In this document: positions 31,176 to 37,635 of the stretch, in pieces | Numbering within the stretch: the stretch's first letter is position 1 | Layout of the letters: every line of letters begins with the position of its first letter | From: XYB2-FULL-45-11 sp964355525 | GTDB taxonomy: Bacteria > Patescibacteriota > Patescibacteriia > UBA9934 > GWF2-40-263 | Reading direction: 5' to 3' | Length of the DNA: 39,242 nucleotides | NCBI GenBank assembly: GCA_964355525.1 | Contig: CAYHDY010000005.1 | Span: 1-39,242 of the forward strand | The notes under the pieces: model-generated | Seen by the model: only the letters and a program-made list of their open reading frames with translations | Told to the model about the DNA's origin: nothing | Database searches by the model: none | Program-made: the position numbers and the translations under genes

Positions 31176-33434
31176 TTATTTTGTGAATCGTTTCGATAAT
31201 GCTTCCGCGCGTGTTGTGTCGATTTTGGTCAGTTGATCAAAAAGAATTTTTTCTTGTCGAGTATATCCTCCGTTGTGATAGAGGGTTATGCCGCCTTCAA
31301 GAATGTTGGGAAGTTTCGGATATTTTTTAATCATGTGCGTGATGTAAGGGTTCATATCTTCTGGCCACGCGGGATGTTTTTCCGATCCTTGAATCAACCC
31401 AGTGAAGAATGAAACGTCGCCGTATGTCTGGGCGCCAAGATTGAATGCCTGTTCAAGTTCCTGAAAGGCTTCCGGATATTTTCCTTCCGCAGCATAGACA
31501 CCCGCATTTTCAAACGTCGGTTGTCCTTTTGTTTCTTCGACAACGGATCGTTGTTTCGCCTCATCAAGAAGTTTGTGTGCATCATCGAAACGATTTTGTG
31601 TTCGCGCAATCTGTGCAAGCACGAGGAGAGGCTCTGCACGTTTGGGTGCAAGTTCTTGTGCACGTTCTGCTGTTTGTTTTGCAAACGCTTGCGAGTTCGC
31701 ATCGCCTAATTGTGTTCCTGCAAACCATGCTTGTGCAAACGCGAGTTTTGGATCCGTCGGATGTTCCGTTGCTATTAAGAGAATTGTATTTTGCATGGTT
31801 TTGAGCAGTTGCATCATCTCTTCAGAGTCGATACCAAACATCAAACGCGCCGCTAAGAGAGGTTCATTCATGTGCAGAATCATGTCTGTTTTGTAGGGCG
31901 ATGGATGATTTGTCGCGTGTTTGAACGCGATTGACGCGTTTGAAATTTCTCCCTGCATGAATGCTTCTTCCGCTGTTTTTATACGTAATTCATCCGCGAA
32001 TGGTCGAATGTTTGCAAAGACGATAAGGGGAACGCTTGCAACGAATAACAAGAGGAGGCAGAGGATTGCGAGTGTCGATCGTTTTTTTGACGGATCTGTT
32101 TGTTCTGTTATTTGTATCGAATCGCGCGCAAAGAAAATCGGCAACGAAGCAAAGACAAAAAATAACAAGACTTGTTCGATGAACAGATCGAACAAAAAGA
32201 ATTTTTCGATAAGAAATGCGATGACGAATAAGAAGAATGTAATTGCAATTTTCTTTTTTTCTTCGGTCTGTTCAGAGCGACGTTGAAACAACATCCACAC
32301 AATCGAACTCCAAAGCATCAGATATCCGACAAGTCCGATGATTCCATTTGAAACAAGCAGATCGAGAAATTGATTATGCGCCCGGCTGTACCACATCTCG
32401 GTAAGATTTTGTTTTGATTGCGTTGGATCAAACAGGTTGTTGAATGGAACGGAAAATTGTTCGAGTCCCCATCCAAAGATCGGTTTTTCCGCGGATGCAC
32501 GCAGAGCGATATTCCAAAGTTCAACGCGATCGGATGAATTCGATCGTAAAAGGGAACTGCCTCCTGAGTGTGATTTTTCAAATAAACCTAAACCGACGAC
32601 GCTGACGACGAGGAGAAGAAGAAAAATAGGAAAGAAAAACTTTTTTGGCAAATGAATCGTTTGCTCTACTCGCGCGGCAACCGTCTTTCGAAACAAAATG
32701 ATTGCAACAATACTTGCGACGGCGAGTCCGAGGAATGAAGAACGCGAACCGGTGAGAAGAAGCGTGAACAGTTCAAATCCCAAGATCCAAAACAACGGTT
32801 TTCGATGGGACGGTTTTTCGATCAACAGCAAACAGACGATGAAAATGTGGATGAGAAGATAGGTGGAAAGAATGAGTGGATTGCCGAGCGTTGATCCAAT
32901 GCGACCGAATCCGATTTTGAACCATTCGCAAAATCCGAGAATGGAAACGGCGACAGAAACGTAAGTTGAAAACAAAAAGAGACGCGTCCAGTCTGTGCGC
33001 TCTCGAAAAAGAGATGTCAGAATCAAAAACCAAAATGCAAAATGGATATACTGGAACAATCCCATCATGTCGTTTTGATTTGACCAAAAACTGGCGATCG
33101 GATCGACGCCGAATGCGTGTGTGGCAAGAAGCGTCGCAAGAAAAATTCCGATTCCGATTGTGACGGGAGATGTGAAATTCGGTCGAACACGTTTGTCGAG
33201 AATCATCAGAGGGATCCAACACACGATCATGATCTCAACAAGACTTTGAAACAAAAGTGCTTTTGGAAAAACAAAAGGGAAATCAATGCGAAATCCCGGA
33301 ATGTCCGTGATCAACAAGGGAGACAACAGGATCAGACTGGTTGCGATGACAATGACCGCGCGTAAAAACCGTTGAAATGCCGGAACGGTTTTTGGATAAG
33401 CCGTTCCGAACAAGAATGTTTTTATGCGTGACAT
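31176..33434 (-). CDS. O-antigen ligase family protein with TPR-like C-terminus
   Basis: 752 residues. About 11-12 membrane helices in residues 20-470. The Wzy_C/O-antigen-ligase loop is the large external segment with PIFGWGLEQFSVPFNNLF and SRAHNQFLDLLVSNGIIGLVGYL. The C-terminal 250 residues are helical repeats (NASIAFKHATNHPSPYK, AQELAPKRAEPLLVLAQIARTQNRFDDAHKLLDEAKQ, FQELEQAFNLG) typical of TPRs. It probably joins or polymerises lipid-linked glycans at the outer face of the membrane, using oligosaccharides made by the GT4/sugar-transferase cluster. Ligase versus polymerase cannot be decided from sequence. Confidence 0.88.
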   Translation of the reverse strand: MSRIKTFLFGTAYPKTVPAFQRFLRAVIVIATSLILLSPLLITDIPGFRIDFPFVFPKALLFQSLVEIMIVCWIPLMILDKRVRPNFTSPVTIGIGIFLATLLATHAFGVDPIASFWSNQNDMMGLFQYIHFAFWFLILTSLFRERTDWTRLFLFSTYVSVAVSILGFCEWFKIGFGRIGSTLGNPLILSTYLLIHIFIVCLLLIEKPSHRKPLFWILGFELFTLLLTGSRSSFLGLAVASIVAIILFRKTVAARVEQTIHLPKKFFFPIFLLLLVVSVVGLGLFEKSHSGGSSLLRSNSSDRVELWNIALRASAEKPIFGWGLEQFSVPFNNLFDPTQSKQNLTEMWYSRAHNQFLDLLVSNGIIGLVGYLMLWSSIVWMLFQRRSEQTEEKKKIAITFFLFVIAFLIEKFFLFDLFIEQVLLFFVFASLPIFFARDSIQITEQTDPSKKRSTLAILCLLLLFVASVPLIVFANIRPFADELRIKTAEEAFMQGEISNASIAFKHATNHPSPYKTDMILHMNEPLLAARLMFGIDSEEMMQLLKTMQNTILLIATEHPTDPKLAFAQAWFAGTQLGDANSQAFAKQTAERAQELAPKRAEPLLVLAQIARTQNRFDDAHKLLDEAKQRSVVEETKGQPTFENAGVYAAEGKYPEAFQELEQAFNLGAQTYGDVSFFTGLIQGSEKHPAWPEDMNPYITHMIKKYPKLPNILEGGITLYHNGGYTRQEKILFDQLTKIDTTRAEALSKRFTK

Positions 33435-33437
33435 ATC

Positions 33438-33495
33438 GTAATAGGCGGGGTCCCCCGCCTTCGCCGAGGCTTCGGAGGGCAGGCCAGACCCCGCG
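33438..33495. repeat. Nested palindrome between rluD and the ligase gene
   Basis: Outer arms GCGGGGTC/GACCCCGC as in the other GGGGTC elements, but the loop holds a second palindrome (CCTTCGCCGAGGCTTCGG). The GT4 copy at 3471-3517 also has an enlarged loop. Confidence 0.75.
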
Positions 33496-33501
33496 TTTGT
33501 A

Positions 33502-34446
33502 TTATGTTTTCGGGAACGTTTCCAAAATTAATTTTAATTCTTTTGGCAGTGGGGAAGTGAATGTTTTTGCTTTTCCGTTTGCAAGATGAATCGTCAATGA
33601 TTCTGCGTGGAGAAAAATACGGCCGAAATTTTTTTCACGGATGTGGCGCATGTTTTTGACATGATACAAATGATCACCCATCACCGGATGATTGATGGCG
33701 AGGAAGTGCACGCGGATTTGGTGCGTGCGTCCCGTATGAATGCGCACACTCACAAGTGTGGCATTTTTATATCGTTCAACAACGTCATAATCCGTCAACG
33801 CTTCTTTTCCAACTTGATCTCCCGTGCGTGCGACCATACGTCCTTGTCGTTTGGATCGGCTGATCGCAAAGGTGATCGTGTCGTGTTCTTTTGGAAGTGT
33901 TCCGTAGACAAGCGCGAGATAGTTTTTTTGTACGGTTCGTTTTTGAAATTGCTCTTTCAGATTTTCAAACATCGCTTGCGTCTTTGCGACAACCATCACG
34001 CCGGAAACATCTTTGTCGATGCGATGCACAATGCCGGGACGCACATTTTTCTTCCCCGGGATAATCGAAACATCCCCAACCTTTTTCATTTTAGGATGTG
34101 ACTTCAGGAGAATATCCGCGACGTTCGGTCGTGGATCCGCGTCGTTTGAGCGATGAACGATCAATCCCGCGGGTTTGTTTACGACGATAAGATCATCATC
34201 TTCAAACAAAACTTCAAGTTCCGGAGCGATCTGTTTTTTTGCGCGGGTCGTTGCAGAAATTTTTGGATAAGAAATAACATCACCCATTTCAAGAAACTCA
34301 TGCACCTTGCAAGGTTTTCCATTTAAAGTGATTTCGCCAGCTTTAAGATATTTTTGAATTTGAGAACGTGTGATTGTCATGATCTCCGTGAGAACATGAT
34401 CGATACGTTTCCCTTTATTTGTTTCGTCGACGGTGAGTTTCGGCAT
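33502..34446 (-). CDS. rluD: Pseudouridine synthase, RluD family
   Basis: 314 residues. An S4 RNA-binding domain (about 12-60, IDHVLTEIMTITRSQIQKYL) is followed by the RsuA/RluD catalytic domain: VNKPAGLIVHRS (89-100), catalytic Asp in GIVHRIDKDVSGVMVVAKT (D144), and RIHTGRTHQIRVHFLAINHPVMGD. Makes pseudouridine in large-subunit rRNA, most likely the helix 69 sites of the RluD type; RluC-like specificity cannot be excluded. It starts just after the 56-residue membrane protein gene, 1 base apart. Confidence 0.93.
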   Translation of the reverse strand: MPKLTVDETNKGKRIDHVLTEIMTITRSQIQKYLKAGEITLNGKPCKVHEFLEMGDVISYPKISATTRAKKQIAPELEVLFEDDDLIVVNKPAGLIVHRSNDADPRPNVADILLKSHPKMKKVGDVSIIPGKKNVRPGIVHRIDKDVSGVMVVAKTQAMFENLKEQFQKRTVQKNYLALVYGTLPKEHDTITFAISRSKRQGRMVARTGDQVGKEALTDYDVVERYKNATLVSVRIHTGRTHQIRVHFLAINHPVMGDHLYHVKNMRHIREKNFGRIFLHAESLTIHLANGKAKTFTSPLPKELKLILETFPKT

Positions 34447-34447
34447 A

Positions 34448-34618
34448 TTATAAAATATTCATTCGATCAAAGATTCCGAAGAACAGAATTAAGATCAAGG
34501 CTGCGACGATAATAAACGTCATTCCATCTACGCCATGATGATTATGTTCATGATGAGCGCGTTTACGGAAATAGATCCCGAAAATGAGAAAGAGGAGTCC
34601 GAGAATAAGATAAGGCAT
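34448..34618 (-). CDS. 56-residue two-helix membrane protein
   Basis: Starts MPYLILGLLFLIFGIYFRKR, with a His-rich linker (AHHEHNHHGVDG) and a second helix (TFIIVAALILILFFGIF). The ATG at 34618 is the first outside the tRNA-Ile gene and the stop is 1 base before rluD, which argues for a real gene in a tRNA-Ile, small protein, rluD transcript. The His cluster might bind a metal. Function unknown. Confidence 0.6.
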   Translation of the reverse strand: MPYLILGLLFLIFGIYFRKRAHHEHNHHGVDGMTFIIVAALILILFFGIFDRMNIL

Positions 34619-34623
34619 AGGGA

Positions 34624-34700
34624 TGGTGGGCGTGCTTGGATTCGAACCAAGGACCACAAAGGTATAAGCTTTGCGCTCTAACCAGCTGAGCTACACGCCC
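34624..34700 (-). tRNA. trnI: tRNA-Ile (anticodon UAU)
   Basis: 77 nt with encoded CCA. Acceptor GGGCGTG/CACGCCC, D arm GCTC/GAGC, anticodon stem CAAAG/CTTTG with loop CTTATAC giving TAT, T arm CTTGG-TTCGAAT-CCAAG. It would read AUA (Ile) directly, without the lysidine-modified CAU tRNA that most bacteria use. Confidence 0.9.
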
Positions 34701-34728
34701 ATTTTTCTAGTTATCATACTTTATCTCA

Positions 34729-34757
34729 TTGCCTCTTGTTGGTCGAGAGGTTACAAT
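34729..34757 (+). promoter_or_regulatory. Probable leaderless promoter of the 155-residue membrane protein
   Basis: TTGCCT (34729-34734), 17-bp spacer, TACAAT (34752-34757). The ATG at 34767 lies 9 bases after the -10 box, leaving little or no leader. Confidence 0.6.
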
Positions 34758-34766
34758 ACAATCGCT

Positions 34767-35234
34767 ATGGATGCTGGAATTTCTTCTTTTATCGTCTTTC
34801 TTTCGATTATCTGGTTTTTGTTTTATTGGGTTTTGGGTGGAGTGTTTTTTGCTGTGATCGCAATCTTGCGTCTTGGTCGCGTCAGAAAAGTTCGATTCAG
34901 CTGTTTGTTCACGTTTTATTCGATTTTTTGTGCAACCGCAGCTTCTTACATTGGCGTCCATGCGGCGGAAGCGGCTATTCGTGTTTGTACACTTGATGCG
35001 ACAAGTAGAGCAAAAACGGTTCTTGCCGTGATCGGATGTGGGTTCGGCGAAATCATGGGATCATTTTTGATCGGAATTGTCGTGTTGCTCCTCGGTGGAT
35101 TTATTTTAATGAGCCTTTCAAAATCAAAGGCAAAACCATGGTTTCTGCTTCATCAAGCGGATGAACATGAGGAGGCAGAACAGGAAGAGGCAGATGCTCG
35201 TGTGATTCCGGTGAAAAAAAGTAAATTTTTTTGA
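34767..35234 (+). CDS. 155-residue membrane protein, unknown function
   Basis: Three hydrophobic segments: about 6-33 (FIVFLSIIWFLFYWVLGG), 48-68 (FTFYSIFCATAASYIGVHAAEAA) and 85-115 (GEIMGSFLIGIVVLLLGGFILM). The acidic tail HQADEHEEAEQEEADARVIPVKK is probably cytoplasmic. The frame is open upstream into the tRNA-Ile gene; I use the ATG at 34767 because of the promoter spacing. No family recognised. It ends at a terminator shared with tRNA-Val on the other strand. Confidence 0.65.
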   Translation: MDAGISSFIVFLSIIWFLFYWVLGGVFFAVIAILRLGRVRKVRFSCLFTFYSIFCATAASYIGVHAAEAAIRVCTLDATSRAKTVLAVIGCGFGEIMGSFLIGIVVLLLGGFILMSLSKSKAKPWFLLHQADEHEEAEQEEADARVIPVKKSKFF

Positions 35235-35250
35235 CTTGGATCAAGAAACA

Positions 35251-35279
35251 AAAAACTTCCAATCTGCTGGAAGTTTTTT
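35251..35279. terminator. Bidirectional intrinsic terminator
   Basis: AAAAACTTCC / GGAAGTTTTTT with an 8-nt loop. It ends the membrane-protein gene on plus and, on minus, starts at the CCA end of tRNA-Val. Confidence 0.8.
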
Positions 35280-35355
35280 GGTGGGCGATACTGGACTCGA
35301 ACCAGTCACCTCTACAATGTCAATGTAGCGCTCTAACCAAGTGAGCTAATCGCCC
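35279..35355 (-). tRNA. trnV: tRNA-Val (anticodon GAC)
   Basis: 77 nt with encoded CCA. Acceptor GGGCGAT/ATCGCCC, anticodon stem CTACA/TGTAG with loop TTGACAT giving GAC, T arm ACTGG-TTCGAGT-CCAGT. Reads GUC/GUU. It follows the CCA-adding enzyme gene on the same strand. Confidence 0.93.
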
Positions 35356-35416
35356 TCGATGATTCCTTAAGGAACGGGAGGAATCATAGTTGAATTTGGA
35401 AGGTATGTCAAGATGA

Positions 35417-36817
35417 TTACTCAGTTTTTTGTTTCACAAATCGTATCGCGGCTTCACGACTCAACAGAGCCCCATCGAGTTGATGGTCGCGCACTTCTTC
35501 GAGAAGCTCACGCACACGCATGCCTTCCGGGATGCCGAGGCGGATGATGTCTTCGCCGGAGAGGAGAGAGGGGATCGGTTCCTGTTCATCGCACTTCCAA
35601 CGTGAGCAGATTTCTTCGTGGCGTTTTGTGATGGCTGTGAGAATGTGCGGTTTTTCGATTTGATTCAAAACAGAAAGATGTAATTTCCCTTGATCGCTCA
35701 TGAACTGTTTCTCAAATTGCGATGCACGCATGTTTGCGATTGTGTCGATCGTATGTGTTTGTTTGAGTTTTTGAATAACCCATGCGATACGATCCGTCTC
35801 GATGCGGCGCGGAGAAAGTTTGTCAATCGAGTTTAATCCCGTGGATGCAAGTGTTGTTCTCACTTCATCTTCCGTGAGTTCGCGAAGAAGGAGAATGATG
35901 GTGTGTTCGAGGTGATTCGTTCGAAAAGGAAGAACATGCCCCTCCCGTACATTCGAAATCGAAAATAACGGATCAAGATAATGCGAATCAATCTGCACAT
36001 GTCGCCACACACTCGGAAACAACTCTTCGAGCGCGCCGCTTTCAAGTAATAATCGAGTCGTTACAGAAGGATTCGCTGAAAATGCTTTTGACAATTCTTC
36101 TCCAATTGTTTCACGAGCAACGACATATTCATTTTTCCCTTCGGTTTTTCGCAATCGATTCAAGTGCGGAATATTCCGCTTCATTGCTTCCCATGTCTTC
36201 GGTTCTATTTCGAAATCGAGTTGTGCGGCAAATCGAATCCCGCGCAAAATGCGTGTGAGATCCTCTTTGAACCGTTGATCGGGATCCCCAACCGCGCGCA
36301 GAATCTTTTTGTTCAGATCGTGTTGTCCGAGATATGGATCGATAAGTTCACAGGTTCGAAGATCAAAGGCCATCGCATTTATGGTGAAATCGCGACGCGC
36401 CAGATCTTTTGCGATTGCAAGTGACGGATTCGATTGCGTTTCAAAATCGCGATAGCCTCCGAGAGAATCATTTGTCGGGAATTCTGTTCGTGGCAGAGCA
36501 ATATCTATGTCTTTCCCATCAAACCCTTTTGGGGAAAATTTAAAGACAATGAATTGATTTCCCGCGAGTTTGATTGAACCTTGTGTGGTAAACCATGTTT
36601 CAATTTCTGCTGCAGATAACTTTCGAATAACAAAATCGAAATCTGTTATGGGTGGGGTCCCCAGACCCCGCTTTGCACTTTCATGAAACAAAATAAGATC
36701 CCGAACCGCCCCGCCAACCAAAAATAAATCCGCCTTTGGGAAGGTTTTTAAAAATCGATCAATAAAAAAAAGTTTCGGCTGCGATTTCAGAAATGAAAAC
36801 ATCTCCTCCATGTTCAT
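35417..36817 (-). CDS. cca: CCA tRNA nucleotidyltransferase / poly(A) polymerase family
   Basis: 466 residues. The nucleotidyltransferase head has FLVGGAVRDLIL (32-43) and the metal-binding DFDFV (59-63). Then RRDFTINAMAFDL and DPYLGQHDLNKKILRAVGDPDQRFKEDLTRILRGIRFAAQL, the class II CCA-enzyme/PcnB signature, and an HD-like C-terminal half (FRTNHLEHTIILLLRELTEDE). It repairs or adds CCA ends; the tRNAs here encode CCA, so repair is likely its main job. Residues 47-58 (SAKRGLGTPPIT), exactly between the GGAVRD and DxD motifs, are encoded by a palindromic element; homologues normally have a short loop there. Confidence 0.93.
   Translation of the reverse strand: MNMEEMFSFLKSQPKLFFIDRFLKTFPKADLFLVGGAVRDLILFHESAKRGLGTPPITDFDFVIRKLSAAEIETWFTTQGSIKLAGNQFIVFKFSPKGFDGKDIDIALPRTEFPTNDSLGGYRDFETQSNPSLAIAKDLARRDFTINAMAFDLRTCELIDPYLGQHDLNKKILRAVGDPDQRFKEDLTRILRGIRFAAQLDFEIEPKTWEAMKRNIPHLNRLRKTEGKNEYVVARETIGEELSKAFSANPSVTTRLLLESGALEELFPSVWRHVQIDSHYLDPLFSISNVREGHVLPFRTNHLEHTIILLLRELTEDEVRTTLASTGLNSIDKLSPRRIETDRIAWVIQKLKQTHTIDTIANMRASQFEKQFMSDQGKLHLSVLNQIEKPHILTAITKRHEEICSRWKCDEQEPIPSLLSGEDIIRLGIPEGMRVRELLEEVRDHQLDGALLSREAAIRFVKQKTE
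36646..36672. repeat. GGGGTC-class palindrome inside cca (in frame)
   Basis: GGTGGGGTCCCCAGACCCCG, encoding RGLGTPPIT next to the catalytic DxD motif. Confidence 0.85.
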
Positions 36818-36851
36818 ATGGGTGACAGTATACAGGATTGATGTCGTTTGT

Positions 36852-36857
36852 TATACT
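36852..36857 (+). promoter_or_regulatory. -10 box of hicBA (near-leaderless)
   Basis: TATACT ends 8 bases before the hicB ATG. No good -35 at normal spacing. Confidence 0.4.
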
Positions 36858-36865
36858 TTTTTTGT

Positions 36866-37096
36866 ATGGCAAAAGTAAAAAAACAATTTCCCATTATTGT
36901 TGAACGTGATGCAGATGATTTTTACGTTGTCGAATGTCCGACATTTTCCGGTTGTTATTCTCAAGGAAAGACACTTGATGAGGCTTTGAAGAATATCCAT
37001 GAAGTGATTTCTTTGTGCTTGGAAGAAACGGAAAATAAGCGATTGATGAAAACATACGTTCCGAAGGAGATCAGTTTTCATGTTGTGGCCGTTTAG
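36866..37096 (+). CDS. hicB: HicB-family antitoxin
   Basis: 76 residues. KKQFPIIVERDADDFYVVECPTFSGCYSQGKTLDEALKNIHEVISLCLEE is the HicB RNase-H-like fold ('vv.e.deg.yva.vPdlpGc.sqGdTleEAl.n..eai.l.le'). The protein stops soon after the core, so the C-terminal DNA-binding domain of long HicB proteins is absent and autoregulation by this protein is uncertain. It binds and blocks HicA, whose gene starts 3 bases downstream. The antitoxin-first order is the reverse of the classic hicA-hicB pair. Confidence 0.88.
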   Translation: MAKVKKQFPIIVERDADDFYVVECPTFSGCYSQGKTLDEALKNIHEVISLCLEETENKRLMKTYVPKEISFHVVAV

Positions 37097-37099
37097 GGT

Positions 37100-37330
37100 A
37101 TGGGAGAATTGCCTCAAATTTCAGGAAGACAAATGATTAAGATATTGGAGAAGTTCGGGTACGAGGTCGTTCGACAAAAGGGAAGTCATATTCGTTTGAT
37201 TCATCGATCCGAAAAAACAAGAAAACCTTTAACGATCCCGGATCATAAAATCATCGGAAAAGGATTGCTTCATAAGATTTTACGGGATGCGGAATTGGAT
37301 TCGATTGTGTTTATAGAGAATTCCAAATAA
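37100..37330 (+). CDS. hicA: HicA-family mRNA interferase toxin
   Basis: 76 residues. A double-stranded-RNA-binding-like fold: LPQISGRQMIKILEKFGYEVVRQKGSHIRLIHR, with the catalytic histidine H30 in GSHIRL, then PLTIPDHKIIGKGLLHKILRDAEL. HicA cleaves mRNA and stops growth when free of HicB. Complete and with all key residues, so likely functional. It ends at an intrinsic terminator about 10 bases downstream. Confidence 0.92.
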   Translation: MGELPQISGRQMIKILEKFGYEVVRQKGSHIRLIHRSEKTRKPLTIPDHKIIGKGLLHKILRDAELDSIVFIENSK

Positions 37331-37340
37331 ATTTTTAATA

Positions 37341-37377
37341 AAGCACCAAACAATTGTTTCGGTGCTTTTGTTTTTTT
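37341..37377 (+). terminator. Intrinsic terminator of hicBA
   Basis: AAGCACC...GGTGCTT with inner AAACAATTGTTT pairing, followed by TTGTTTTTTT. Confidence 0.8.
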
Positions 37378-37635
37378 AATCTCATTTGAATACACCATTT
37401 ATCCACAGCTACTTTCTACACGCATTTTCAAAAAAATGTTATGATTGTTTTGCATTGACCCGCTTCTTTTCCGTCGAAGACGGATCCGGCTTCGCCGGAC
37501 TTTCTTCAACGTAAAGAACAGAATTTTTCTTAATCAATCACATAACTAAAAAGCCCATCTAATTTGTATTTTGTCGCAGGAATTTTTTTCGTGAGTCGAT
37601 GACACGTAAAAAAAGCGCAACGATAAAATAAAAAA
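37378..37635. other. Intergenic stretch before the surface-protein gene
   Basis: No gene. Contains one DnaA-box-like TTATCCACA (37399-37407), a GGATCC-class palindrome (37471-37498) and an A+T-rich leader. I see no convincing promoter for the surface gene. Confidence 0.5.
37471..37498. repeat. GGATCC-class palindrome, diverged
   Basis: CCGTCGAAGACGGATCC... followed by GGCTTCGCCGG: near-palindrome with two unpaired positions. Confidence 0.65.

Noticed and set aside
34671..34766. Upstream extension of the 155-residue membrane protein
   Set aside because: It begins inside the tRNA-Ile gene, and a promoter with proper spacing sits directly before the internal ATG.
37399..37407. TTATCCACA, a perfect DnaA box
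   Set aside because: Single copy, no second box, AT-rich unwinding element or dnaA/dnaN neighbours, so no case for an origin.
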